Part shown: in pieces, positions 1-9,590 of the stretch | Layout of the letters: each line of letters starts with the position of its first letter | How positions within the stretch are numbered: the first letter of the stretch is position 1 | Source: Alnus glutinosa | Lineage: Eukaryota; Streptophyta; Magnoliopsida; Fagales; Betulaceae | Direction: 5' to 3' | Assembly: GCF_958979055.1 (NCBI RefSeq) | Contig: NC_084898.1 | Span: 20,045,124-20,109,123, forward strand | Length of the DNA stretch: 64,000 nt | Notes under the pieces: generated by a model | What the model was told of the DNA's origin: nothing | The model's database searches: none | The model's input: the letters and a program-made list of their open reading frames with translations, nothing else | Position numbers and translations under genes: made by a program

Positions 1-801
1 TGGGCTATAGCAATTCGTGAAACCAAAAGGGAAGCACAAGGAAATGCATGCTTGCACCTCCAAAACCCATGCACTGAATTGCACTCTTGTCTAGCACTTA
101 TTCGAGTGCTGCTGGAAAAGTCTCTCCTTCCTCCCACCTTTCGGCTAGCAACCCACTCAATGGACAGCAAAACAGCATCTCTCCTTCCACTCAAGGGGAC
201 AGCAGCACCATTCGGACAGCAACTCCAAAGCTGACCGATTCCCTCCAAGAGCATGGGCAGCCACCTGCTGGACAGCACCTCACGCCCAAGCCAGACCTGT
301 AGCTCCTGCAATAAACAATCAAGGAAATGAAAAGGCAGCAGCTCCAAGGCTGCACCAACCGAACCCACCTCTCCTTGCAAAGCTGCTGGACAGCAAAGCA
401 GCATGGGCTGCACCTTACCATTCGGCCAGCATGCACCACCAAAGACAGCAGCACCTGCAGCTCTTGGACACGCCTGGCAGCTTCCTGCACCATTCTGCAC
501 CTTTTCCTCTCAACTGGACAGCAATGCACGCCTGTTTCACCTGGAAGACAGCAGCTCCACTTTGCACAAAGCACCAAGGACAGCAGCACAGCACACTATG
601 CAGCAGCACTTCGTGATGGGCAGCAACTTCTCTCCCACTTCCAAGACTTGCTGCCCGCATCCACTAAGAGAATAATCACTCCACTCTTGTCTCGGAACAC
701 ACATTCATACCCAAGGAGAAGAGAGGAGAGGTAGGTGCAGAATTGTTGGGCAGAATTGTAGGTGCAGAATTGTAGGTGCAGAATTGTTGGTGCAGAATTT
801 T
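1..801 (+). mobile_element. 3' part of an LTR of a gypsy retrotransposon
   Basis: This stretch lies directly before a primer binding site, so it should be the 3' part of a 5' LTR whose beginning is outside the window. It is rich in the short repeated word GGACAGCA (about 130-660) and ends with four near-identical copies of GTGCAGAATTGT (about 733-798). No convincing gene is present; the open frames here overlap on both strands and show no known domain. The exact LTR end is uncertain because no second LTR is visible. Confidence 0.6.
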
Positions 802-819
802 TGGCGCCGTTGCCGGGGA
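802..819 (+). other. Retrotransposon primer binding site (tRNA-Asp type)
   Basis: The sequence TGGCGCCGTTGCCGGGGA is complementary to the 3' end of plant tRNA-Asp and is the usual minus-strand priming site of Athila-type and related gypsy elements. It lies 490 bases before the gag frame, as expected for a 5' leader. Confidence 0.85.
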
Positions 820-1308
820 CTGTTTAACGGATGCATTATTAAGTTTTTCTAGAATTGTGACAAATTTTACCTTTTTTTTCCGCTTTACAATTTTATTTAT
901 TTATTTATTTTTTTTTTTTTGAAATATTTTTTTTTTTTTTGTTGAAGTCATAAAGTTTCTGTTTTGACAAAAAGAAAAAAAAAAAAAAAAAAAAAGATTC
1001 CAATGTTCAAGTTTCGGTATTATTAGTCTTTGTCTTGTAAAATTTCTGTTTTGCTCAGTACATAGAGATCAATTTGTGCCCCTGTTTCAGTTCTGTACCA
1101 GAACAGTAAGTAAAAGAAAAAAAAAAAAAATCGAATTTTTTTATTAAAAAAAAAAAAAAAAATTTTTTTTTTTTTTTGAAAGTCATTCTCTTTAAACAGA
1201 ATTTCGGAACATCGGGCAAGTTTGTATATTTTCTTTCATTTGTTCGTTTATGTTTTTAGTACCTTTCCTTTTTAATTTGTGTTAATAGTGTGAATTGTAG
1301 ATTAGTTT
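820..1308 (+). other. Retrotransposon 5' leader, no gene
   Basis: This is the non-coding leader between primer binding site and gag. It is very AT-rich, with several A or T runs of 10-20 bases (about 907-945, 965-995, 1115-1180). Nothing else was recognised. Confidence 0.6.
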
Positions 1309-2208
1309 ATGCTAGGTCGTCGATCTTTATCACTTCCTTTAAATTTGTGCGACCTTGAACTTGGGCGTACTCTTAGACAAAATAGGACCAGAAGAACGGC
1401 TAGCGTGTCTGGAGAACATCCTAACTCAGTCATGGCCGATGAAGAAGAAAGACCTGTTTTGTTAAGAGATCACTATATCCCGTCCACCTACAATTCACCT
1501 TCATGTCTTCAGCTACCTAATGTCACGGTGGCTAATTATGAAATTAAGTCCAGCATAATTCAAATGCTTCCATCTTTCTATGGACTTAATAACGAAGATC
1601 CTTACAAGCACATTGATGAATTCTTAGAAATCTGTTCGACGATTAAGATGCACGGTTTCTCTGAAGATGCGTTGAGGATGCGTCTTTTCCCGTTTTCTCT
1701 GAAGGAAAAAGCCAAGCATTGGCTAAAGTCCCTTGAACCCAACATTGTCACGTCATGGACTCAGATGCAGCAAGAATTCCTGAAGAAATATTTTCCCATT
1801 GGCAAGACCAATCAAATAAGGAAAACCATCATTGGTTTTTCACAACTTGAGGGAGAACAATTCCACGAGACGTGGGAAAGATTGAAGGATCTGTTAAGGA
1901 AATGCCCGCACCATGCCATTCCTAAATGGCAGCTGGTGCAATGTTTCTATGATGGCTTGACTGAGCCACATAGACAGATGGTTGATGCCTCTTGTGGAGG
2001 TACTTTCATGATGAAGAGCGAGAATGAAGCATGGATTCTATTTGACAATTTAAGTGAAAACTCTATGCAACATGCTTCTAGTACTTGCCGTAGGAACCCT
2101 GCTCACAAAGCTCCCAAGACGGAAAATCTTTTTGAAGCAAGTACTCATGATGTGACCACCAAGGTGGACGCATTATCTCGGAAGATAGACCAGCAACAAT
2201 ATGATTAA
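1309..2208 (+). CDS. Ty3/gypsy gag polyprotein, truncated
   Basis: The 299-residue frame encodes the capsid part of a gypsy Gag. Residues about 85-235 hold the Retrotrans_gag core: a YGLNNEDPYKHIDEFLEIC stretch, the LFPFSLKEKAKHWLKSL block and the FLKKYFP...F.Q.EGEQFHETWERLKDLLRKCPHH block typical of Athila-like Gag. A start at 1432 (MADEEERP) is also plausible. The frame stops soon after the KVDALSRKID segment. No zinc knuckle, protease, reverse transcriptase or integrase follows, and the next 3.5 kb belongs to a CACTA element. The retrotransposon is therefore cut off by deletion or by juxtaposition with the CACTA element. Confidence 0.85.
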   Translation: MLGRRSLSLPLNLCDLELGRTLRQNRTRRTASVSGEHPNSVMADEEERPVLLRDHYIPSTYNSPSCLQLPNVTVANYEIKSSIIQMLPSFYGLNNEDPYKHIDEFLEICSTIKMHGFSEDALRMRLFPFSLKEKAKHWLKSLEPNIVTSWTQMQQEFLKKYFPIGKTNQIRKTIIGFSQLEGEQFHETWERLKDLLRKCPHHAIPKWQLVQCFYDGLTEPHRQMVDASCGGTFMMKSENEAWILFDNLSENSMQHASSTCRRNPAHKAPKTENLFEASTHDVTTKVDALSRKIDQQQYD

Positions 2209-2770
2209 TGTTTGATGAGTAAGGATTTGTTGTGATTAATATTAGGATTGTTAATATAAAATTAGTATTAGTGTAGTTTAATTTCTGTAGATAATTTATT
2301 TGCCCATTTGATGAAATACATATTTACATAATTAAATTTCTTGATTTTTCTTTATTAATAGTTCTCACAATATGATTAATGTTAGATGAGTAAAGATTTG
2401 TTGTGATTAATGGTAGATGGAAATGTGCACATTTTGAGGTGCCTAGTAATATGAAAGAAATTTTATAGAATTATTTGAAAAAACTTTATGGAAGGAATTT
2501 TTGAAATAATATGATATTTATTTTGAAATTAGTGTTAATATAGTTTTATCTAATTAGTAAATCATTTAATCTTAGATATTTGAGTAAGATAACGGACATT
2601 GAAAATTTTAAAATATTAGGATATTTATTTTGAGATTAGTGTTAAGGTAGTTTAATCTAAGTAGTAAATCATTTAATCTTAGATATTTGAGTAAATTAAC
2701 AAACATTGGAATTTTTGAAAGTTCAATAGATATATGAATCTGATCATTGTGTTTCTGTTGCTGTTTTGTA
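2195..2770 (+). repeat. AT-rich segment with two pairs of direct repeats
   Basis: A 45-base segment beginning CAATATGATTAATGTT (2195-2240) recurs at 2367-2411. A separate segment of about 90 bases (2513-2603) recurs 107 bases further on (2620-2710). No gene is visible. The segment joins the gag fragment to the CACTA transposase. No CACTA left terminus (CACTACAAGAAA) was found here, so the left end of that element is missing or outside the window. Confidence 0.6.
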
Positions 2771-3322
2771 ATGAACGTAGAGAAAATAATTGACAGGTCT
2801 TGGATTACAAAGACTAGAGGTACGAGGGAATACAATGATGAGTGTAGTGCATTTGTGGCATTTGCAGTTAGTAACTGCACCACGACTGATGGTAAAATTC
2901 GTTGCCCCTGTAAAGTATGTCAAAATAACCATCGACACTCGGCCGATATTGTCCTTGAACACTTGAGGGTGGGTAGGGGAATAATGGTCAGCTATATAAA
3001 TTGGTTTATGCACGGTGAGATGACTGTGTACAATCCCGATGCAGCCTCTTCTTCGAACCCTCAACCAACAGATGTTGTTGGTCCCGCTAGTGCAGAACAT
3101 GGTGACGACATGCACACAATGTTGCGTGATGCATTCGGCATTCACGAGGACATGGAGCCCAATCGTGAACCTGAGGGTGTTGATCAGCTGGGGCTCAGAT
3201 GGGTGTGGAAAATGTTACAGAAGAATCAGCTGAAGGTGGGGCTCAGAAGTACTCTGACATGCTTAAAAAAGCGGAGAAGCCAATACATGGGGGTACTAAG
3301 CATAGCAAATAGAGTGCTATAG
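2771..3322 (+). pseudogene. CACTA transposase, N-terminal transposase-associated domain
   Basis: The frame from the ATG at 2771 encodes the Transpos_assoc zinc-binding domain: DRSWI near the start, a YNDECSAFVAFA helix, the IRCPCKVCQN cysteine block, and YINWFMHGE. In intact plant CACTA proteins this lies at the extreme N terminus of TnpD, which supports the chosen start. The frame ends at 3322 in sequence unlike the family, and the homologous protein resumes in another frame a few bases on, so the gene is broken here. Confidence 0.8.
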
Positions 3323-3327
3323 TACAC

Positions 3328-4450
3328 TTGTACAATCTGAAGTGCATGGGCGGAATTAGCAACAATATTTTCTCAGAATTGCTTGAGTTCATGAATCAGT
3401 TGCTGCCTGCTTGTGATGAGACTTTGCCGTCTAACACATATGAGGCGAAAAAGTTTCTCAGTGACATAGGGCTTGGGTATGAGAAGATTTCTGTGTGCCG
3501 TAACGATTGTATGTTATTCTGGAAGGCCAACAAGGATTTAGAGTCATGCACCGTATGTGGAGAATCTAGGTGGAAGGATGAAATTTGTTTGGGAGAGGAT
3601 GGTCAACCCACATCGTTGAGAAAGAAACGTCCGGTGAAAGTGTTGCGGTGGTTTCCGCTCATCCCACGCGTACAGAGGCTTTTTATGTCGGAGCATACTG
3701 CGCCCCATATGAGATGGCATGCGGAAGGCCCACTTAGGACGGGGTGTTGAGACATCCGGCTGACGGTGAGGCATAGAAGTCATTCGACCAATTACATCTT
3801 GATTTTTCAGCCGACAGCAGGAACGTCAGGCTAGGGCTGACCTCGGATGGCTTTAATCCATTTGGGAACATTAGCACCTCCCACAGTACTTGGCCAGTCA
3901 TGCTTGTTTCGTACAACTTGCCTCCTTGGATATGCATGAAACAAACGTCATTTATACTATCGCTGATCATTCCGGGCCCAAGTTCACCTGGCATGTGTAT
4001 AGATGTGTACCTCCAGCCATTGATTAAGGAGCTACAGTTATTATGGGGGTGCAGTTGATGTGGACGATTGATGATTTCCTGGCGTATGCAGATCTGTCTA
4101 GGTGGCCCAACAGGGGAGAAAAGGCATGCCCTGTCTGTATGCATTCGACATGGTCAAAACGGTTAAAGCACGGCAATACATATTGTTATATGGGGCACAG
4201 AAGATACTTGCCAATGGATCATCCTTGGAGGCGGAACAGAGAGCATTTGACGGCAACCAAGAATTAGAAAGTGCACCCGATGTGCAAAATGGTGATTACA
4301 TACTGGAACAGTTGGAGGGGATGTCATTTGGGGATAAGAGTGTGGGCAAAAAAAGGGAGAAGAAGCGGAAGAAGGGACAAGCGACAAGAGGTGCAAATGA
4401 GAATGTCGTTTAGAAAAAAGAAAAGTATTTTTTTAGGTTGCCGTATTGGA
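3328..4450 (+). pseudogene. CACTA TnpD transposase core (Transposase_21), broken
   Basis: Pieces of the Transposase_21 family appear in successive frames. Residues from about 3400 include NTYEAKKFLSDIGLGYEKI, CRNDCMLFWKANKDLESC and a C..C zinc motif, then PLIPRVQRLFMS and the MRWHAEGP block. After a stop near 3748, further pieces follow: SFDQLHLDFSADSRNVRLGL, then GFNPFGN and ADLSRWPNRGEKACPVC, and from about 4180 YMGHRRYLPMDHPWRR. Several frame changes and stops are needed to follow the protein, so it cannot be translated as one product. Confidence 0.8.
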
Positions 4451-5088
4451 AAGATAATTTATTGCGGCACAACCTTGATGTGATGCACAAAAAGAAAAAT
4501 GTGATGGATAACATACTTGGCACAATTCTCGACATTAAAGGAAAAACAAAAGACAACCACGCAGCCTGCAAAGATTTGCAAGAAATGGGTTTGAGGCCAC
4601 GATTGCATCCGTACACGGGAGATGATGGTAGAACCTATTTGCCCGTAGCTTGCCACACAATGTCCAATGAAGATAAAATAAATTTTCTGAAGGTGTTAAA
4701 AAATGTAAGGGTGCTCAACGGATATGCTAGTAACGTTTCTCGATGTGTGCGCCTCAAGGAACGTATGATATCAGGCTTGAAGAGCCATGACAACCACATA
4801 ATAATGCAATAGCTTCTCCCTATTGCATTGCGCCGCTCACTGCCGGATAAGGCGGTTAGACCTCTTGTTGAGCTATCCACATTCTTCAGGGGCATTTGCT
4901 CAACAAATTTAACCCAAGAGAAAATGGACAAGCTAGAGGGTAACATTGGTGTCACTTTGTGCAATCTAGAAAAAGTATTCCCCCCTGGTCTTTTTACTAG
5001 CATGGTTCATTTGGTCGTGCACCTTGTTCGTGAGTGTCGACTCGGGGGTCCCGTACAGTATAGGTGGATGTTTCCAACAAAGAGTTAA
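4438..5088 (+). pseudogene. CACTA transposase, DUF4218 region
   Basis: Two consecutive in-frame open stretches (4438-4812 and 4828-5088), separated by an in-frame TAG and five sense codons, encode the end of the core and the DUF4218 domain. Visible motifs are LRHNLDVMHKKKNVMDNILGT, GLRPRLHP, SHDNHIIMQ and then LPIALRRSLPDKAVRPLVELSTFFR, followed by FPPGLFTSMVHLVVHLVREC and GGPVQYRWMFP. The order is that of the family. The TAG at 4810 replaces what is normally a Gln in HIIMQQLLPIA, so this part is close to readable. Confidence 0.8.
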
Positions 5089-5166
5089 AATTTATGTATG
5101 TATATTTATTACTTTAATTAGTAGGAGTTTTATAACACAATGAATAATTGACGTGATTGACCATTA

Positions 5167-5379
5167 ATGTTCATATGTAGGAGCCTCGGGGGGTTCAAGG
5201 CGGCTCCGGAGGGTTGCATTGCAGAGGGGTACATAGCAAATGAGTTGGTGACATTCTGCTCGAGATATTTAGGTAACGCACCAAGCTTTCACTACAGACC
5301 CCCCAGAAATCCTGATGGTCCAAAGGGAGCGGCAACACGAGTTAGCTTAAATTGTATTCAGTTGAGCCATATTCACTGA
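5167..5379 (+). pseudogene. CACTA transposase, segment between DUF4218 and DUF4216
   Basis: The frame carries AEGYIANELVTFCSRYL, which matches the segment that follows DUF4218 in plant CACTA transposases (PEGCIAEGYIANE, then a cysteine and RYL). Introns or decayed sequence separate it from its neighbours; splice-like AG and GT dinucleotides border it (AG near 5180). It is short and its borders are approximate. Confidence 0.6.
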
Positions 5380-5718
5380 TATATTACGCTCAACTCTGAC
5401 GAGTTTCTTCCACTGAGGACGTAAGTTAAAACAAGTCTAGCATGTGTTAGATTCTATAATTTTGCATCGTGGAAAGGTAAATAATAGATAAAAGTCTTCC
5501 AACGATTTCGAATTGTAGGATGCACATGGATACGCTTAGGCGATCATACGGTAGGGGGCGGACTATAGAAGATCAGTTGGAAGCCCAACATCATCAGCAG
5601 TTCTGCGATTGGTACCGTGACTACGTAAGTCTAATGTAATGTTTGGCTATTACATGTTGACTTTTTGTTTTCCATTTTTGATTTCCATCTTACGTAATTA
5701 TGCTCGCAGGTCGATCAA

Positions 5719-6198
5719 TTGAACGCTCAACGTAGGGAGGAGATGGGTGAGAGGCTGGTTATGCATTGTATGGGCCCGAAGGAGACAACAAGTAGGTACA
5801 ACAGATACGTGGTAAACGGCAAATTGTTTCGCACCGTTGCAACTGATGTGGGGAAGAGGACACAGAACATCGGCGTGTGTGTCCCGACCATTGATGGTTC
5901 AATATACTACGGGAAGTTAACGGATATAATTGAGGTTGAGTACTACGACAGGACCAAGTATGTCATGTTCAAGCGTGATTTGGCGGACACCACGAGAGAC
6001 AGGGGGTACAAGGTGGATGAGTATGGCATGGAACTTGTCAGCTTCATTCGCCTTGTGCACAGGGGAGACCTGGCGACTGATGACCCGTACGTACTAACTT
6101 CACAAGTCGATCAAGTATTTTACGTCCAGGATGAAAGGAACCCAGGTTGGGCTTGTGTCGTGCGGACTAAACCCAGAAACGTCTACGACGTTGGTTAG
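5719..6198 (+). pseudogene. CACTA transposase, DUF4216 domain
   Basis: The 159-codon open stretch encodes the DUF4216 domain, which closes plant CACTA TnpD proteins: NGKLFRTVATDVGKRTQN near residue 30, IDGSIYYGKLTDIIEVEYYDR, MFKRDLADTTRDRGYKVDEYG and DPYVLTSQVDQVFYVQDERNPGWACVVRTKPRNVYD. This domain is uninterrupted. Short exon-like pieces just before it (about 5520-5626, ending at a GTAAGT donor) suggest the original gene had introns here. The domain's role is unknown. Confidence 0.85.
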
Positions 6199-7480
6199 GG
6201 TGAAGGGTCTCATGATTCATGTGATACCTATCATGAGTGCGAGCCGTTGCTATTAACTAGAAATAACGATCAAGATCCAAGTGATGAATTTGACCACGTC
6301 CGACCAGATTTAGAGCCAATCTTAGCGTATGTGATTCAATATAACTTGACTACTTTCCTGTTATTTATTTCTACATTGATTGGTATTTGCTAACGAATTG
6401 GGCACATTGTGTATTTCGCAGGTTACCCTAGCACTTGGGACCTATTTCACGTCTCGTTTGCAACTTAACTCGTTTGTTTGCAGCGGTTTAGGTAATACTT
6501 AATGATTTGTCTTTGTGACGTTATTTCTCTTAATGTTGATGATGTTTCTTTACTTTTCAAGCGTTGCTATTGTATCGTTGTTCGCTGAGTGTGTTTGTTT
6601 TATCATTTCTAGGTAATATATATGGAGCAAGCTGTTGTGCAACCGTTACTCGCTATTCACGTATTTATGGTGAGGAAATCGACTCTTCACAACTATATTC
6701 TTTCAAGTCATTAATTATGTTTTGCGTGTAATGCTTATGTATACTTTGTTCATAAATATGACAAGGCTTTTGTATTGGTTATACGATTTTTAATTGTTGT
6801 AATAGACGTTGATTGTTATGATTGTTTGTGTGCATCATGTACAAATATATAACATTTATTAATTTTGGTTATGTTGTGTGTTTCACAGGTTACCCTAGCA
6901 ATTGGCATATAGTTCACATCTTGTTTGCATGTTACCTCATTTGTTTGCGGCGGTTCAGGTAATAATAGTTAATTATTTGTCTATGTGACGTTATTTCTTT
7001 TAATATTTATAATGTTTCTTTGCTTTCCACGTGTTGGTACTAAGCGTTGGATTTAATACGATGCTATCGTATTGTTTGTTTTATATAGGTAATATATATG
7101 GAGCATGCCGTTGCCCAACCGTTAGACATTGTTCACATATCTATGGTGACGAAACCGACTCATGCACGTACATCTAACGTTTACACTTTCTTCATATATA
7201 TGACCTGCCAATATTAGTTGTATGATTTTCATTTGTTGTAATTGATGTTGAAGTTCAATTAGAATGAATTTGTTGGAATTAAAAGTCAAATGTTGTGATT
7301 GTTGATGGATTGATTGGAACGTATAAATTGTTATGATTAATGTTGATGATTGATGGGAATGTATATTGTTGTTCCCGTTAATGGAATAATTGGTGTCATC
7401 TATCAAGTCAACTGCTAGAAAATTATTTGGTATGAAATATATGATTTTGATATTTTTTATTTTTTATTTTTTTTTTTAAA
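6199..7480 (+). repeat. Non-coding CACTA 3' region with an internal direct duplication
   Basis: Two diverged copies of a block of about 270 bases lie in direct orientation: 6410-6683 and 6877-7160, offset about 467. Each starts with CAGGTTACCCTAGCA, passes GTGACGTTATTTCT and ends with GGTAATATATATGGAGCA and a segment ending ACCGACTC or ATCGACTC. No protein-coding potential is evident. The stretch looks like duplicated 3' untranslated or intron-like sequence of the transposon. Confidence 0.6.
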
Positions 7481-7489
7481 TTTCTGGCA

Positions 7490-8240
7490 CAATTAGTGAC
7501 GTGCAAAAACCACACGTTACTAATATAGGATTATATTTTTCGATACTAAAATAACTATTAGTGACGTGCAAAATAAAACCACACTTTACTCATATTAGTA
7601 ACGTGCTAAATTATCACCTTACTACTATTGCAACGTGATACAATTACCGGGTTACTAATGTATAGTAACGTGCTTTAAATACCACGTTAGTAAAGTGTTT
7701 TGTAATGCATCTTTAACATGTTACTATTATAGTAACATTACAAAGACCACGTTACTATCATAGTAACGTGATAAAGATGCGTTACTAACTTCGTAACCTG
7801 ACCAAGACCACGTTACTAACGTAGTAGCGTGCTAAGATAAATATACGTTACTACCTTTACAAATTACGAAGAAGACAAGTAGCTTAGATCAATGACGTAT
7901 AAAAATGCACGTTACTGAAATAGTAACATCCCGTAATTACACGTTACTATATTAAGTGACGTTTACATTACCACGTTACTATATTCAGTAACCTGTGACG
8001 TTTATTATCACGTTGCTAGTTTTAGTAACATATTTTTCCACGTTACTAGAATTTTATTAACGTGCATTTATTCCATGTTACTATACAGTAACGTGAGTTG
8101 CATTTTCACGTTACTAAATTTATTCTAGCAACTGATGGTTCTCCAACGCGATATTTACGTTACTGGTTGGACGTTACTAAAGTTTAGTAACGTGCAATTG
8201 GCTTTTGCACGTTACTAAACTAAGGTTACTAAAATCAAAA
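7490..8240 (+). repeat. CACTA subterminal repeat array (GTAACGTG / CACGTTAC)
   Basis: More than 20 copies of the word AGTAACGTG or its complement CACGTTACT occur within 750 bases in both orientations, spaced mostly 15-40 bases apart. They end 11 bases before the terminus. In En/Spm-type elements such subterminal arrays are binding sites for the second transposon protein (TnpA type). The sequence shows the array directly; the binding role is inferred from the family. Confidence 0.85.
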
Positions 8241-8252
8241 TTTCTTGTAGTG
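8241..8252 (+). repeat. CACTA right terminal inverted repeat
   Basis: TTTCTTGTAGTG is the reverse complement of the widespread plant CACTA terminus CACTACAAGAAA. The host-like sequence starting ACATTTATTAAAATTGCA follows at once and is also present, uninterrupted, at 16157. That fixes the element boundary. The expected 3-bp target duplication could not be tested because the left end is missing. Confidence 0.85.
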
Positions 8253-8519
8253 ACATTTATTAAAATTGCATATTGGATATCTTTCCCATGTCTCCATAGC
8301 AAACCTCCACCAATGCAACAATGTTCCTAGACCCTCTCAGTCATTAATCAACATAGAGCAAAGTTGGTTTTATTGCATGCAAAATCAGAAAAATAAAATA
8401 AAAATGCAGCTTAAAGTTTAATATATTATGTCATTATCGATCTTGATTAAAGAAGATATGCATGCAATGCAAAACAGCAAAATTTTACTTTGATTTGACA
8501 TCTAGCACCTCTACAATCC
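8253..8519 (-). pseudogene. Duplicate fragment of the F-box gene (intron and exon edge)
   Basis: About 265 bases closely match 16157-16432, which is the intron and the last exon-1 codons of the F-box pseudogene downstream. Shared landmarks include GGATATCTTTCCCATGTCTCC, CAATGCAACAATGTTCCTA and the exon edge TTTGATTTGACAT. Similarity stops at about 8519. The fragment has no coding function; it records an older duplication, into which the CACTA element later inserted. Confidence 0.85.
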
Positions 8520-8630
8520 TAACCGAGAGGTGAGATTACAAAATTTTTAAATTAAAGTTCGACACATTAAATTGATAGTTTTTGAACTTTTGAAAAAATT
8601 TGCAAAAATGACAACATATTATTGTTCAAG
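8515..8630 (+). repeat. Dispersed AT-rich repeat (copy 1)
   Basis: About 110 bases, with the landmark TTAAATTGATAGTTTTTGAA then CTTTTGAAAAAATTTGC, recur at 18965-19075. Both copies are non-coding and carry no recognisable ends. They are probably parts of a non-autonomous element. Confidence 0.6.
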
Positions 8631-8876
8631 GGGGCTTTGCCTCATGAAGCATAAGAAGAGCCTTCGTATATTCCACATCCTTTCGGTTTGGTGATTGAAT
8701 GTCTCGGAAACACCGTGAAGAGATGTGAGAAACATATTTGGGATTTTTGCCTCGACGAGGCTACCAAGGCTCGCAGGACTCTAAAGTACACCACCTACTC
8801 TGACACAATAGAGATTTGCAAGGACAGGGATCCATATCGTTTACCAACTCCTTAGATTTGCGGAATCACATCATGC
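8631..8876 (+). other. No recognised feature
   Basis: This stretch is less AT-rich than its surroundings (for example CTCGACGAGGCTACCAAGGC near 8752) but shows no long open frame, repeat or known domain. It may be a remnant of a gene or retrotransposon. Confidence 0.4.
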
Positions 8877-9215
8877 TGTCAGACCTGGCGGACATCCCCG
8901 GATCCCTAAAAATTTGAATTTTTACCCATCCCAATTCTGGGACAGACATAGGATCCTAGGAAATCCTAAATGCACAGTTCATGGCACAGTTCCTCCACCC
9001 ACTCCGGAATGCCTATAAATATATGACTCCCTAGGTATTTGAACATTGGGATTTCTCTGCATTTGCTCACCTTCTCGCTTGACTTAAGCATTGGAGGGAG
9101 GAACGCCGCATCGGCCAACACCCGGCATGTTCTTGCTATTTTGTAGAGTACCCAAAGGCCCGAGCCACCGAAGGAGCAAACCGGGCCGTTAAAAAAACGA
9201 ATCAGGAACTGATAC
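8877..9215 (+). mobile_element. Probable LTR fragment of a gypsy-type element
   Basis: The segment has the layout of a plant LTR: it starts TGTCAGACCTGG, has a TATA-like TATAAATATA at about 9014, and then the CTCGCTTGACTTAAGCATTGG landmark common just after the transcription start of gypsy LTRs. It abuts the P450 relic. No second LTR, primer site or target duplication was found, so the borders are uncertain. Confidence 0.35.
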
Positions 9216-9218
9216 GTC

Positions 9219-9590
9219 ATCGGACCGGAAATTGCACCTACAAGTGGTTACCATGTCCCAAAAGGCTCCTGACTAATCACAAACCTTTGGAAAATCGATA
9301 TAGATCCACGCATATGGTCAAATACGTTGACATTCTAGCCAGAAATATTTCTCACCACCCAAAAAGATATTGATATTAGGGGTAAAATTTTTGAGTTAAT
9401 CCCGTTTGGAAGTGGTAGAAGAGTTCGTTTGCTCTGGAATATATTTTGGCCTTCAAATGATACACTTAGCACTTGCTAGTTTCTTACAAATATTGTATGA
9501 GATCTCAACTCCTTCGAATGCGTTGGTTCGTTGATATGACTGAGAGCCTTGGACTAACGAACCTGAAAGCCACTCCAACTACTTGAAGTT
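9219..9590 (+). pseudogene. Cytochrome P450 relic (CYP82-like, 3' part of exon 2)
   Basis: Reading from about 9219 gives a broken copy of the C-terminal part of the intact P450 at 12702-14762. Visible pieces are [40 protein letters not shown] and the heme-loop start [12 protein letters not shown]. After a frame change come the regions matching [10 protein letters not shown] and SLGLTNLKATP. At least three in-frame stops and a frame change in the heme loop remove function. The cysteine context of the heme loop is lost. The rest of the gene (I-helix, exon 1) is absent from the window. Confidence 0.85.

Larger units (their letters stand above)
2771..8252 (+). mobile_element. Decayed CACTA (En/Spm) DNA transposon, left end missing
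   Basis: The segment contains, in order: a transposase-associated domain, a TnpD-type transposase core, DUF4218, DUF4216, about 1.3 kb of non-coding DNA, a dense array of subterminal repeats, and the terminus TTTCTTGTAGTG at 8241-8252 (reverse complement of CACTACAAGAAA). This order is diagnostic of plant CACTA elements. Frameshifts and stops in the transposase show it is not autonomous. The matching left terminus was not found, so the start given is only the first recognisable coding base. Confidence 0.85.

Noticed and set aside
1..734. Proteins from overlapping frames in the first 700 bases
   Set aside because: The region is LTR DNA with GGACAGCA repeats; frames overlap on both strands and show no domain.
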